From Mangrovimicrobium sp033283265 (lineage in GTDB: Bacteria > Pseudomonadota > Gammaproteobacteria > Pseudomonadales > Halieaceae), in assembly GCA_033283265.1 (NCBI GenBank), contig JAWMQN010000001.1:1302001-1366000 (forward strand): DNA of 64,000 bases, in the 5' to 3' direction. The notes beneath the pieces are model-generated. The model saw nothing but the letters and a program-made list of their open reading frames with translations. It did not search any database and was not told the DNA's origin. Each line of letters begins with the position of its first letter. Within the stretch, counting starts at the first letter, position 1. Shown here piece after piece: positions 8,413 through 17,582 of this stretch. The position numbers and the translations under genes were made by a program.

Positions 8413-10656
8413 ATGAAACTCTCTGGCCCCACTTCGCTGTCACTGAAAAAAATTTCGCTAGCGACCGCTATCGCCGTGCTCACCGCCAACGGACCGGCCC
8501 ACGCCGGGCAGTCGGAGGCCGTGTTCAACAAACTGAGCACCTTCGACGTCATGGCCGGCAACGGCTCCGGCGTCGCGGAAATCGTCGACACCTCGCCCAA
8601 CGGCAAGCAACTCGTCTATACCGATGCGGAGAATGGCGAGATCGGATTCGTCGACATTTCCGACCCGGCCATGCCCGTGGGCGCCGGGACTGTCGCACTG
8701 AATGGCGAACCGACCAGCGTGATCGTCGCCCGGCAGTACGCGCTGGTGGGTGTCAACACCTCGCCGGATTTCGATAATCCCGCCGGCGAACTGGTGGTAA
8801 TCAACCGGCTTTCCCGGGCAGTGGTCGCGACCCTGGACCTGGGCGGCCAGCCCGACTCGCTGGCGCTGGCGCCCAACGGCATGCGCGCGGCGATCGTCAT
8901 CGAGAACGAGCGCGACGAGGACGAGAACGACGGCCTGCTGCCGCAACTTCCCAGCGGCAAGCTGCTCATCCTCGACATGAAAGGCAAGCCGGATAAATGG
9001 ACCCTGCGCGAGATCGATCTCTCCGCGGTGGCGGCCAGCGCACCCGGCGAGGGGGACCTCGAGCCCGAATTCGTCGATATCAACAAGCAGAACGAGGCGG
9101 TCGTCACCTTCCAGGAAAACAACTACCTCGCCGTGATCGACATCGCCAGCGGCAGCGTTCTCAGCCATTTCTCCGCGGGCTCCGCGGAAATTTCCAAGGT
9201 GGACAACGAGGAAGAGGACCTGATCAATTTCGACAGCGACCTCGAGAAGCGCCGCGAACCCGACGCCGTGACCTGGATCAGCGACGATGTCTTCGCCACC
9301 GCCAACGAGGGTGACTACGAGGACGAGAACGGGGAGGAAGGCGGCAGCCGCAGCTTTACCCTGTTCCACCAGAACGGCGAGGTGCAGTACGAGTCAGCCG
9401 AACAGTTCGAGCACTGGCTGGCCTCCGCCGGCCACTACAATGAAGGCCGTTCGGAGAACAAGGGCTGCGAGCCGGAGGGCATCGAGTCCGGCAAGTTCGC
9501 CAACCGCACCCTGCTCTTCGTCGGCTCCGAGCGCTGCAACGCCGTCGGCGTCTACGACGTCACCAGCGGCCTGCCCGAACCCCTGCAGGTCCTGCCCACG
9601 GGTATCGGCCCCGAGGGCCTGAAGGCCATCGGCAGGAAGAAACTGTTCGTGGCCTCCACCGAGAGCGAGGAGGCCGGCGACGGCATCCCGACCATGGTCA
9701 ACCTCTACCGCGCCGCGCCCGGCGTCCCGGCCTACCCGATGATCGAGTCGATCGCGGTCGACGGTGCACCGATTCCCTGGGTCGCCCTGTCCGGCATGGT
9801 CGGCGACAGCGAGGACCCCGACACCCTCTACGCGGTCAGCGACTCCTTCCTCGCCGAGGGCTTTATCTACACCGTCGACGTCAGCGGGAAACCGGCGAAG
9901 ATCGTCGATCGCCTGCAGGTGGTGGGCGCCTCCGATGACCTCGACCTCGAGGGTATCGCCCAGGGGCCCGACGGCGCCTTCTGGCTCGGCAGCGAGGGTG
10001 GTAACCCCGGCGCGCGGGAAAACCTGGTGCTGAAAGTCGGCACGGACGGCGTGGTGATGGAAGAGATCGCCCTGCCGGCCGACCTGGTCGACCAGCGCCG
10101 CAGCAACGGCATCGAGGGTATCGCGGTGACCGGCGAGGCCGGCGCCGAAGTGGTCTACGTGGCGATCCAGCGCGCCTGGCCGAACGAGGGCGACACCGAC
10201 GGGGTCGAAACCAAGATCGGCCGCTACGATGTCGCCAGCGGCGAGTGGGGCTTCGTCCACTACCCGCTGCAGAGCGAAGGCGCCGGCGGCTGGATCGGCC
10301 TCTCCGAGCTGACCGCCCTGCCCGACGGCAGCTTCGCCGTGATCGAGCGCGACAAGGGCTGGGGCCCGAGCACCGGCCCGGTCGCCGAACTCAAGGCCCT
10401 CTACGGCGTGGATCTCGCCGGTGCGGACTTCCGTCCCTACGGCGAAGCCCTGGAGACGATCGCCAAGACCCCGCTGCGCGACGCGCTGCCCGACCTCGCC
10501 GCCGCCAGTATCTGGACCGCGGAAAAACTCGAGGGTGTCGCCGTGACCAGCGACGGCCAGTTGTACATCTGCACCGACAACGACGGCGTCGATGGCGCTA
10601 CCGGCGAGACCCTGTTCCTCGACCTCGGCGACTGGCAGGCCGCCCTCGGCCTGTAG
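8413..10656 (+). CDS. Secreted esterase-like/phytase-like beta-propeller protein
   Basis: A 747-residue exported protein. The start at ATG 8413 is set by GGAGGA six bases upstream and by the signal peptide that follows (basic start, hydrophobic core, AHA cleavage site near residue 31). Residues about 40-430 form repeated blade-like segments (VDTSPNGKQLVYTD, FVDISDPAMP, GPEGLKA) as in beta-propeller proteins. Residues about 440-745 match the esterase-like activity of phytase family (PF13449), with DLEGIAQGPDGAFWLGSEGG and RSNGIEGIAVTG. The family acts on phosphate esters or related substrates in the periplasm or outside the cell; the substrate here is unknown. Acidic Asp/Glu-rich loops could bind calcium. 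The Pho-box-like repeats upstream suggest induction under phosphate starvation. Confidence 0.85.
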   Translation: MKLSGPTSLSLKKISLATAIAVLTANGPAHAGQSEAVFNKLSTFDVMAGNGSGVAEIVDTSPNGKQLVYTDAENGEIGFVDISDPAMPVGAGTVALNGEPTSVIVARQYALVGVNTSPDFDNPAGELVVINRLSRAVVATLDLGGQPDSLALAPNGMRAAIVIENERDEDENDGLLPQLPSGKLLILDMKGKPDKWTLREIDLSAVAASAPGEGDLEPEFVDINKQNEAVVTFQENNYLAVIDIASGSVLSHFSAGSAEISKVDNEEEDLINFDSDLEKRREPDAVTWISDDVFATANEGDYEDENGEEGGSRSFTLFHQNGEVQYESAEQFEHWLASAGHYNEGRSENKGCEPEGIESGKFANRTLLFVGSERCNAVGVYDVTSGLPEPLQVLPTGIGPEGLKAIGRKKLFVASTESEEAGDGIPTMVNLYRAAPGVPAYPMIESIAVDGAPIPWVALSGMVGDSEDPDTLYAVSDSFLAEGFIYTVDVSGKPAKIVDRLQVVGASDDLDLEGIAQGPDGAFWLGSEGGNPGARENLVLKVGTDGVVMEEIALPADLVDQRRSNGIEGIAVTGEAGAEVVYVAIQRAWPNEGDTDGVETKIGRYDVASGEWGFVHYPLQSEGAGGWIGLSELTALPDGSFAVIERDKGWGPSTGPVAELKALYGVDLAGADFRPYGEALETIAKTPLRDALPDLAAASIWTAEKLEGVAVTSDGQLYICTDNDGVDGATGETLFLDLGDWQAALGL

Positions 10657-10671
10657 GCCGGCTCCACCACC

Positions 10672-10694
10672 GCCGCGCCCCGCCGGGGCGTGGC
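10672..10694. terminator. Hairpin between convergent genes
   Basis: A 10-base stem with a 3-base loop (GCCGCGCCCC / GGGGCGTGGC, one G-T pair) occupies the 40-base gap between the phytase-like stop and the cti stop. There is no clear T-run on either side, so it is a candidate bidirectional terminator rather than a certain one. Confidence 0.45.
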
Positions 10695-10696
10695 GC

Positions 10697-12994
10697 CTAC
10701 TTACTCTTGCGATCCGCCGGAATCCCGCCCACCCGGTAGCGGTTGTAGTCGAGCAAACCACCTTCCAGCGGCTGCTGCTCGGCAATCAACCGGTGGAACT
10801 TGTCGCTCACCCGCCAGAACCAGGGGTCGGTGCGATTGACGCCCCAGCGGGCAACCAGTGCCTGGTAGTCCTGCGCCGATTTCAGCCCGGCCACCTCGCG
10901 GGCGAAGGCGGGCATCTCCTTCTCGTGCACGATCAGGAAGAAGTTCGGGTAGGCGCCGAGAAACCCGGGGACGACGGTCATGGCATCCTCGTCCGGCAGG
11001 CGCCGCTCGTGCTCCTCGAACAACTGGGCGATGTTGCTGTAGCCGGAATCGCGCACCAGTGAATACACCTGGTCGGTGTTCTCGCCCACCACGTTGAGGT
11101 AGGTCACCTGGGGGAAAAAGCTGTTGTGCCGGCCGACGTTGCGCTGCATGCCGCTAAAGATCTCGACCAGTTCCGCGCTCGCGCTGCGGCGAAAATCCCA
11201 GCGCGGGGCATCGGCACCCGGTACCCGGGCCTGCACTTTGCGCAGCAACTCCGCTTTCGGGTCGTCGCTGTCGTAGCTGATACTGGTGGGGATGTCGTAG
11301 GTTTTATCCAGCCCGCCGAAGTATTCCTGCACCGAGTCCGGCGCGTCCCGGTACCAGTGCCGCAGGATATCCGCGCGTTTGTCCTCGGGCATGAAGGCGA
11401 GGAAACTGCTCTCCCCCTCCATGCGCAGGAAATCCATGTAGAGGCGCGACTCGAGCTGGTGGGACAGTGCCCCGTAGACATCGTAGTTCGCCACCAGCAG
11501 GTAGTGGATGCGCTCGAGCAGCGGGTAGCCGACAACCCAGGCGGTCTTGGGAGTGTCGCCGACAAAGCCCTTCACTACGGTCGCCGAATCGTAGTGGCGC
11601 AGCACCGTCAGGGCCGCGTTGGGATTCTCGCCGTCGCCATCCCAGATACTCTCGAGGGTGATCTCGCGGTGCTCACTGCCCAGTTCCTGCTCGAGGAATG
11701 CCGCCCGCCGCAAGCGGTACTCCATCGCATCCTTCGCATAGCGGTGCCACATCACCAGGTCGATTGCGGTACCGGTGCGCACCGTGGGCAGGCGCATGAT
11801 CTTCGCCTCCTGCTCGAGGAAGCTTTCATCGCTGGTGCCCGCGTGGAAGTCCGGGTCGACGAACATCACCCAGAAGCGGTCGTCGATCACGTTGAGCGCG
11901 ACGCTGCCCCGGCACACCGGCCCCTTGATGAAGTTCATGATGGTGAACTGGGCTTCATCCAGCATGAAACGGTAGCGAGACAGCGCGGGGATGGCCTTGA
12001 AGCTGCGGAAGGGATTGGCGGCGATCTTGGGTTCATAGCCCGGCAGCCTGTCCACGCTGTACTCCGGCTCCAGGAACAGTTCGCGGTAGCGCTGCAGGCG
12101 CGTCGCGTCCAGCCGGTAGGGCATGTGGTTCTTCATCAGCGGCGTTTGCGGCATGCGCATGAAGCGGTAGTAGAAGGCCTTTGCGCCCGGGTCGTCGAAG
12201 GGGCGCCGGCTGGGTATGACCCGCAGCGGCTCTCCCGGTGGTGTGGTCGAGCGCACCATGCGGAACCAGGCCGGTCGCTCGCCGTCGCCGAAATAAATAT
12301 CCCCGAGGAACAGGTGCTCGAAGATATAGCGCGCCATCAACCGCTGCTTGTTGCTCGCGCCGTTGAGGAACTGCTCCCACTCGTCCAGCGCCGCCTGCTC
12401 CGGCGGCGAGAGCGGCGCCAGGGGCAGGGCCGGCGCGCCCGCCTGCAGCCAGTCGAGCATGCTCTGGTGTTCCTGCGCATCGAGCCCCGGGAGGCCGAAG
12501 GGCATGCCCCACAGCGGATATTTCTCACTGAAACTGTCGAACTCCTCCGGCTTCGCGCACTGCTGCTCGCGGTCGAGGGAGAAGTCGAAACCCTTCGGCA
12601 TCCTGCCGGAGGGCGGCAAGGGGTGGGCCTGCTTGAGCGCCAGCATGCGGTAGGCCAGGCCCCGCTCGGGCTGGTTGGGGTCCAGCACCGGAAAAAAGCC
12701 TTTCTCCCGCCAGCCCTCGACGCTGTCGGCATCGATGAACAGGCGGCTCATCTCCGCCGCCTTGAGGCGGGCGGCGTCGTAGACCAGCGTCTTGTTCGCA
12801 CCGCGCTCGAGTCCGGCACGGGCTTCCAGCTTGAGCTGGCAGGGCGCGTCGTAGCAACCGTGGCAGACCATGCAGCGCTGTTCCAGCAGCTTGGCGGCGC
12901 GCTCGGCCAACTCCTCCTGCGCCGCCGCTCCCGCGGGCGCGGTGGCAAAGGCGAGCATCAGGGCCGCAAGAACAGCGGTAAGAATCTGTCGCAT
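10697..12994 (-). CDS. cti: Fatty acid cis/trans isomerase (Cti), heme c type
   Basis: A 765-residue periplasmic enzyme that converts cis-unsaturated membrane fatty acids to trans, stiffening the membrane under solvent, heat or toxic stress. The N-terminus is a signal peptide (about residues 1-25). It is followed by a covalent heme motif CMVCH (Cys41, Cys44, His45) in the diagnostic Cti context CHGCYDAPCQLKL. The length and the whole-chain pattern match PF06934. I prefer ATG 12994 over the TTG at 13000. The gene is divergent from the TIGR03790 gene, with only about 45 bases between the two starts, so the promoters must be compact or overlapping. Its 3' end is convergent with the phytase-like gene. 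Confidence 0.93.
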   Translation of the reverse strand: MRQILTAVLAALMLAFATAPAGAAAQEELAERAAKLLEQRCMVCHGCYDAPCQLKLEARAGLERGANKTLVYDAARLKAAEMSRLFIDADSVEGWREKGFFPVLDPNQPERGLAYRMLALKQAHPLPPSGRMPKGFDFSLDREQQCAKPEEFDSFSEKYPLWGMPFGLPGLDAQEHQSMLDWLQAGAPALPLAPLSPPEQAALDEWEQFLNGASNKQRLMARYIFEHLFLGDIYFGDGERPAWFRMVRSTTPPGEPLRVIPSRRPFDDPGAKAFYYRFMRMPQTPLMKNHMPYRLDATRLQRYRELFLEPEYSVDRLPGYEPKIAANPFRSFKAIPALSRYRFMLDEAQFTIMNFIKGPVCRGSVALNVIDDRFWVMFVDPDFHAGTSDESFLEQEAKIMRLPTVRTGTAIDLVMWHRYAKDAMEYRLRRAAFLEQELGSEHREITLESIWDGDGENPNAALTVLRHYDSATVVKGFVGDTPKTAWVVGYPLLERIHYLLVANYDVYGALSHQLESRLYMDFLRMEGESSFLAFMPEDKRADILRHWYRDAPDSVQEYFGGLDKTYDIPTSISYDSDDPKAELLRKVQARVPGADAPRWDFRRSASAELVEIFSGMQRNVGRHNSFFPQVTYLNVVGENTDQVYSLVRDSGYSNIAQLFEEHERRLPDEDAMTVVPGFLGAYPNFFLIVHEKEMPAFAREVAGLKSAQDYQALVARWGVNRTDPWFWRVSDKFHRLIAEQQPLEGGLLDYNRYRVGGIPADRKSK

Positions 12995-13039
12995 GGTCAA
13001 ATGACACGGTTGCCGGGGAAGCGGTTATAGTACTTGCCC

Positions 13040-14344
13040 ATGTGTGGCAAAACGACCCCTGGCTCCGCTCGCCCCCGCCTGCAAGTGCTGCTGGGCGCGC
13101 TGTTGCTGGCTTTTCTCCTCTGTCCGCCTTGCGGGCACGCGGCCCCGCAAGCGCTGCCCACGCTGCTCCTGCCCGACCCCGGCCTGCAGGCGCGACAGCT
13201 GGCCGTGGTGGTCAACCGGCGCGACCCGCTCAGCGCGCAGATCGCCGACTACTACCTGCAACAGCACGCCGTGCCGCGGGAGAATCTGGTCTATGTCAGC
13301 TTCAATCCAGGGAGCAACAGCGTCCCGCCGGCGGAGTTCCGGCAGGCGATGCAGGCGCTCGACGCGCAGCTCGGGGACAATATCCAGGGCCTGCTGCTGA
13401 CCTGGGCCCGCCCCTACCGTGTCGGCTGCATGTCGATCGGCGCCGCCTTTACCTTCGGCTACGACGAGAAGTACTGCGCCAGCGGCTGCAAGCCGACCGC
13501 GGTGAATCACTACGCCCAGGGCAATTCCCTGCAGCCGCTGCGCGATTTCGGCATCCGCCCGAGCATGCTGCTGGCGGCCACCACCCTCGCCGATGCGAAG
13601 GCGCTGATCGACCGCGGCAAGGCCTCGCGGGGCTGGTACTACCGCGCGCCGCAAGCCCACGCCGCGGCCTGGCTGCTGGAGACATCCGACAGGGCGCGCA
13701 GTGTGCGCAAGCATTTTTTCCCCGAGGCGGTGCAGAGATTCGGCGGCCTGCTGGACGTCCACAGTGTGCAGGCGGAGTCGGTGCAGGGCGAGCGCGACAT
13801 CCTGTTCTATTTCACCGGTGCGAAGCAGGTCGCGGACATCGACAGCAACCACTACCTGCCGGGGGCGGTGGCGGATCACCTGACCTCGACCGGCGGCCAG
13901 CTCACCGACAGCCGCCAGATGAGTGCCATCGAGTGGCTGCGGGCGGGCGCCACCGGCAGCTACGGCGCGGTGGTGGAACCGTGCAACTTCCCCGGTAAGT
14001 TTCCCCACCCGCCGCGCTTGATGGAGCAGTACATCGCCGGTCGCACCCTGCTCGAGGCCTACTGGAAAAGTGTCCTCATGCCCGGGCAGGGCGTGTTTAT
14101 CGGCGACCCGCTGGCCGCGCCCTTTCGCGGCTACCGCATGCGCGCAACACCCGCCGGGATCGAGGTAACCAGCTCGCAGCCGCTACCCGGCCGCTACCAG
14201 CTGGAAGTTGCGGAGACCGAGGGCGGCCCCTTCACCGCTGTCGGCGAGGCCTTCGAGCTGCGGCGACCACCGCACCGTTTCGTGCTGCCGCCCGCCCCTG
14301 CCGCGGTCTACCGGCTGACGCAGCTTCCCTACATGCTGCGCTAG
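13040..14344 (+). CDS. TIGR03790-family exported protein of unknown function
   Basis: A 434-residue protein starting at ATG 13040 (a TTG six bases earlier is possible). Residues about 12-35 form a signal peptide. The mature part begins with the family pattern of a Val-rich strand, NRRDPLSAQIADYYLQQ, then VPRENLVYV, and ends in a Fn3-like beta domain. TIGR03790 proteins have no established activity; they occur in bacteria with elaborate surface or exosortase-type export systems, which matches the DUF11 protein at the start of the window. Six cysteines in the mature region (for example GCMSIG, KYCASGCKP, EPCNFPG) could form disulfides. The stop codon directly abuts the stop of the small minus-strand gene that follows. 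Confidence 0.82.
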   Translation: MCGKTTPGSARPRLQVLLGALLLAFLLCPPCGHAAPQALPTLLLPDPGLQARQLAVVVNRRDPLSAQIADYYLQQHAVPRENLVYVSFNPGSNSVPPAEFRQAMQALDAQLGDNIQGLLLTWARPYRVGCMSIGAAFTFGYDEKYCASGCKPTAVNHYAQGNSLQPLRDFGIRPSMLLAATTLADAKALIDRGKASRGWYYRAPQAHAAAWLLETSDRARSVRKHFFPEAVQRFGGLLDVHSVQAESVQGERDILFYFTGAKQVADIDSNHYLPGAVADHLTSTGGQLTDSRQMSAIEWLRAGATGSYGAVVEPCNFPGKFPHPPRLMEQYIAGRTLLEAYWKSVLMPGQGVFIGDPLAAPFRGYRMRATPAGIEVTSSQPLPGRYQLEVAETEGGPFTAVGEAFELRRPPHRFVLPPAPAAVYRLTQLPYMLR

Positions 14345-14590
14345 TCAGCCACAGTACTGCGCCGCGAAAGCGGCGCAAAGGCCGCTGGGGCTGGCCTGCC
14401 AGAGCCCCGCCGGGCTCGGCACCGGCCCCGTGTCGGCGTGGGCGAGGCGCGCTGCAACGAGCGGCAGGGCAGAGGCTGCCAGCCCGATACTCACCGCGCG
14501 CAACAGCTCGCGCCGCCCCCAGGCGGGGCCGGCGGGTTCGGGCAGCCCCGGTGAAACGGGGCTACGCTTGGGGGGTTCGTGTCTGGGCAT
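14345..14590 (-). CDS. Candidate small Tat-signal protein
   Basis: An 81-residue reading frame from ATG 14590. After a Pro-rich start it carries GRRELLRAVSIGLAASAL, a twin-arginine, hydrophobic core and AHA cleavage pattern typical of Tat signal peptides. The mature part would be only about 30 residues, with two cysteines near the end (GLCAAF and YCG). It is tail-to-tail with the TIGR03790 gene without a gap and head-to-head with the GlsB gene. I know no family for it. The Tat-like sequence argues for a real gene, but the short mature region and the lack of a clear ribosome binding site leave chance possible. Confidence 0.4.
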   Translation of the reverse strand: MPRHEPPKRSPVSPGLPEPAGPAWGRRELLRAVSIGLAASALPLVAARLAHADTGPVPSPAGLWQASPSGLCAAFAAQYCG

Positions 14591-14630
14591 TCTGGGCACG
14601 TTCTTCCTCACGCTGATAAAGGAGATTGTT

Positions 14631-14882
14631 ATGGATGTGACCGGGCTGATTATCTGGCTGATTATCGGCGGTGTCGCCGGCTGGCTGGGCAGCACCCTGA
14701 TGAAAGGTAGCGGTTTCGGCGTGGTTGGCAATATCGCCGTGGGCATTGTCGGCGCCGTGATCGGCGGTTTTGTGTTCGGCCTGCTGGGGATTTCCAGCAG
14801 CGGCCTGATCGGCTCCATAGTCACCGCGACGGTGGGGGCGATTATCCTGCTCTACGTCGTCGGGCTGATCAAGAAAGCCTGA
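14631..14882 (+). CDS. GlsB/YeaQ/YmgE-family stress-response membrane protein
   Basis: An 83-residue, very hydrophobic Gly-rich protein with three predicted membrane helices (about residues 4-22, 28-50 and 56-78). It shows the family pattern IIGGVAGWLGSTLMKG, then VGIVGAVIGGFVFGLLG. Members (transglycosylase-associated protein family, PF04226) are induced by general and acid stress; their molecular role is unknown. AAGGAG nine bases before ATG 14631 fixes the start; a longer in-frame extension to 14430 overlaps the opposite Tat-like gene and is not supported. A strong inverted repeat follows the stop. Confidence 0.88.
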   Translation: MDVTGLIIWLIIGGVAGWLGSTLMKGSGFGVVGNIAVGIVGAVIGGFVFGLLGISSSGLIGSIVTATVGAIILLYVVGLIKKA

Positions 14883-14885
14883 AAC

Positions 14886-14928
14886 GGCAGCGGCGCCACG
14901 CCGGCCAGGCCGGGTGAGCGCCGCTGCC
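14886..14928. terminator. Strong nested inverted repeat between glsB-like and slyD genes
   Basis: A perfect 11-base stem, GGCAGCGGCGC (14886-14896) against GCGCCGCTGCC (14918-14928), encloses an inner palindrome CCGGCC-A-GGCCGG (14901-14913). It fills the 62-base gap between two convergent stops. No U-tract follows, so bidirectional termination or transcript end protection is inferred. Confidence 0.55.
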
Positions 14929-14944
14929 CCCGCTTGCGGGTCGC

Positions 14945-15415
14945 TCAGTGAGCGTGCCCGTGCTGCACTTCCTCGTCACTGGCCGCGCGCACCGCGACCA
15001 CCTCGACATCGAAATTCAGCTCCACACCGGCCAGCGGGTGATTGCCGTCGACCGTGACCTGGTCGCCCTCGACCTTGGTGACCACGATGCGCCGCGCGCT
15101 GCCGTCGGACTGGCGCGCCTCGAAGGCCATGCCCGCCTCGACCGACTCCACGCCCTGGAAAGCCGCCATCGGCACGGTGTCGATCAGCTGCGGCACGATC
15201 TCGCCGTAGGCTTCCGCGGGGGGGATTTTCACCTCCAGCTTGGCGCCCTCGGCCTTGCCCACCAGGGCATTTTCCAGCCCGGGGATGATATTGCCCGCAC
15301 CGTGCAGGTAGTTCAGCGGCTCGGCGCCCTCGGAGCTGTCGAGGACTTCGCCGTCGTTGTTGGTCAGGGTGTAGTGGATGGAGACGACGACTTTGTCGCC
15401 AATCAGCAGGCTCAT
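14945..15415 (-). CDS. slyD: SlyD-type FKBP peptidyl-prolyl cis-trans isomerase and chaperone
   Basis: A 156-residue cytoplasmic folding enzyme. The FKBP half-domains flank an inserted flap (IF) domain at about residues 70-130, as in SlyD: VVSIHYTLTNNDGEVLDSS, then HGAGNIIPGLENALVGK, then PPAEAYGE, then the returning DGNHPLAGVELNFDVEV. The start at ATG 15415 has GGGAG upstream. The C-terminus is short (QHGHAH) and lacks the long His/Cys-rich nickel-binding tail of E. coli SlyD. Direct nickel delivery to hydrogenase or urease is therefore less certain, although a urease cluster lies in the same window. Confidence 0.9.
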   Translation of the reverse strand: MSLLIGDKVVVSIHYTLTNNDGEVLDSSEGAEPLNYLHGAGNIIPGLENALVGKAEGAKLEVKIPPAEAYGEIVPQLIDTVPMAAFQGVESVEAGMAFEARQSDGSARRIVVTKVEGDQVTVDGNHPLAGVELNFDVEVVAVRAASDEEVQHGHAH

Positions 15416-15673
15416 GGTGATGCTCCCGGTTATCTGGTGAATTGATCCGCGCGCTACGGCCGCGGACAGCGCGTGGTCTGCCGCCGCCGGCGGGCTGCCA
15501 CACAAGGGCGCTTGAGGGAGATCAAATATCCATGACCGACAGAAAGAGGATCAGCCGGACTGAACGCAAGTGAAGACCACAAATAGATGGGCTATCAAGC
15601 TCCGCCCAGTATAAAAGCCAGGCTGCGCCAGTCAACGCCGCCCCTTACCCGGGCGCGGCGCCAGCCCGGCGGC

Positions 15674-17380
15674 TCAGGACAGCGACAGGCTCGCCCGATC
15701 CACCGTCAGGGTGCGGCTCGCCGCTTCATCCAGCAGGTAGTCAGGCGTATCGATGGCATCGACAAAGTGCCAGCGGGCTTCCACCGCATCGCGGGTGAAG
15801 TGGGTTTCCAGGAAGCCGCGACTGAGCAGGTTGGCGTATTGCAGGTCGTCGACCAGCCCGGTGACGATCGCGGCAAACAGCGCCGCGTTGCCCGCCCCGA
15901 CCCGGCCCTCGGCACCCGGCGAGGTCACACTCGGCGCGGCCAGTTCCACCCCCGCCACGCCGCCGCCGGCGGTGGTCAGCAGGGAGGCCCAGGCGTTGTG
16001 CGTATCGCCGGCCAGCACCACCAGGCGCGACTGCAGTTGCGCGGCGTGCTCGAGCAGCAGGTCGCGCTCGTAGGCGTAGCCGTCCCAGGCGTCGAGGTTG
16101 AAGGGAATCGCCGAGTCGAGCAGCGCCTGCTCCTCGGCGCTGCGCTCTTCCGCGGGCTTGTTCTTCGCCGCCACCGCTGCCAGCAGGGCGCTGGTCCCCG
16201 CGCTGACCGAGGCGTTGTTGAGCGCTGCGACGACCGGCTCCGGCAACAGTTGCCGCGCCATCAGCACCTGCTGGCCCAGCACCTGCCAGCGCGCGGCGCT
16301 GTCGGTCAGCGCCGCCTGCAGCCAGGCGAACTGCGTTTCGCCGAGCAGGCTGCGGCTGCCATCGCCGGTGGCGGCGCGCACGGCGTCGACATCGATCATG
16401 CCCCCGTTGGTGAAATCCGCGTAATCGAGCTGCTGGTCGCGGCCGACGTTGCGGGTATCCAGCATCAGCAGGTCGAGGAGGTCGCCGTAGCTGAAGCGGC
16501 GGTAGATGATCTCCTGCTCGTCGCCGGGCGGGCGCACCGGGAGCCACTCGTACCAGGCCTGGATCGCCGCCGCCCGGCGCTCACTGAATTCGCCCTCGGT
16601 GTCCGGATCGTGGTTGTTGGCACCCTCGCGCCAGGTGTTGTCGGCAATCTCGTGATCATCCCAGACGATGATGAAGGGATGGCGGGCGTGGCAGGCCTGC
16701 AGGTCCGCATCGCCGTGGTACTGGGCGTAGCGACTGCGGTAGTCGGCCAGCGAGACGAGCTCGTGGGGCGGCACCGGGACCCGGCCGAATTCCTCGGCCC
16801 GCTCGCTGGCGTAACCGCCGACACCGTTTTCATAGATGTAGTCGCCCAGGTGCAGGACCGCGTCGACGTCGCGCCCGGCGACCTCGCGATAGACATTGAA
16901 GTAACCCGCGGGGTGGTTGGCGCAGGAGACCACGGCGAAGGTCGCGGCTGCGGTGAGACCCTGCGGTGTAGTGCGGGTGCGGCCGACCGGGGAAACACTG
17001 TCCCTGCAGGTAAATCGGTAGTAGTAACCGGTATCCGGCGCGAGTCCCTCGGCGTCGACCTTGAAGGTGTAGTCCACCGCCGCGCTGGTCTCGCCCCGGC
17101 CGCTGGCGACGACGTCGTCGAAGTCCGCGTCCAGCGCCACTTCCCACTCCAGCACCACGTCACCCTCGCGCTCCGGGGTGGCCCGGGTCCAGAGGATGAC
17201 CCGGTCCTGCAGCGGATCGCCGGAGGCGACGCCGTGCTCGAAGCTGGCGACAACGCCTTTTTTCCGACTGGAACTGTTATCGCAGCCCGCCAGGTTGGCG
17301 CTGAGCAGCGGCAGCAGCGCGCTGGCGCTCAGGCCCCGGAGGATGGATCGGCGGGTGAAACGGTTGGCGGGCGCGGGCAT
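15674..17380 (-). CDS. PhoD-like alkaline phosphatase/phosphodiesterase, Tat-exported
   Basis: A 568-residue secreted metallophosphoesterase. It starts at ATG 17380 with a Tat signal (RFTRRSILRGLSASAL) that ends near AGC, a possible lipobox. An N-terminal Fn3-like PhoD_N domain (about residues 45-140) is followed by the PhoD catalytic domain, with LHLGDYIYE, WDDHEIADNTW and VLAGDTHNAW carrying the metal ligands. PhoD enzymes release phosphate from mono- and diesters in the periplasm. The gene is divergent from fadE over a 200-base gap; I found no convincing 11-bp Pho repeat there. Upstream in-frame ATG 17413 would lengthen the n-region by 11 residues and is less likely. Confidence 0.9.
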   Translation of the reverse strand: MPAPANRFTRRSILRGLSASALLPLLSANLAGCDNSSSRKKGVVASFEHGVASGDPLQDRVILWTRATPEREGDVVLEWEVALDADFDDVVASGRGETSAAVDYTFKVDAEGLAPDTGYYYRFTCRDSVSPVGRTRTTPQGLTAAATFAVVSCANHPAGYFNVYREVAGRDVDAVLHLGDYIYENGVGGYASERAEEFGRVPVPPHELVSLADYRSRYAQYHGDADLQACHARHPFIIVWDDHEIADNTWREGANNHDPDTEGEFSERRAAAIQAWYEWLPVRPPGDEQEIIYRRFSYGDLLDLLMLDTRNVGRDQQLDYADFTNGGMIDVDAVRAATGDGSRSLLGETQFAWLQAALTDSAARWQVLGQQVLMARQLLPEPVVAALNNASVSAGTSALLAAVAAKNKPAEERSAEEQALLDSAIPFNLDAWDGYAYERDLLLEHAAQLQSRLVVLAGDTHNAWASLLTTAGGGVAGVELAAPSVTSPGAEGRVGAGNAALFAAIVTGLVDDLQYANLLSRGFLETHFTRDAVEARWHFVDAIDTPDYLLDEAASRTLTVDRASLSLS

Positions 17381-17582
17381 GTATGAAGCCTTGTGCAGGT
17401 AGAAACCAGCCATTGTAGCTGCAGCTGTTTGCACTGCCATGACCGCGCGGCAGAAAGCTGCGGTTTTTTTGCTTTTATTTCCGCAAGCGCAGTGGGCGCG
17501 GGCTGTCGGGCAGCGGCCCCGCTGGCAAACCCCACAGCATGAACTAACGTAATAGGGACTCCCTTCCAACGAGGCCCCTGCA

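Noticed and set aside
17437..17480. GCAG-AAAG-CTGC followed by seven Ts upstream of fadE, considered as a terminator
   Set aside because: The stem is only four perfect pairs and no gene on the plus strand ends nearby, so it would terminate nothing.
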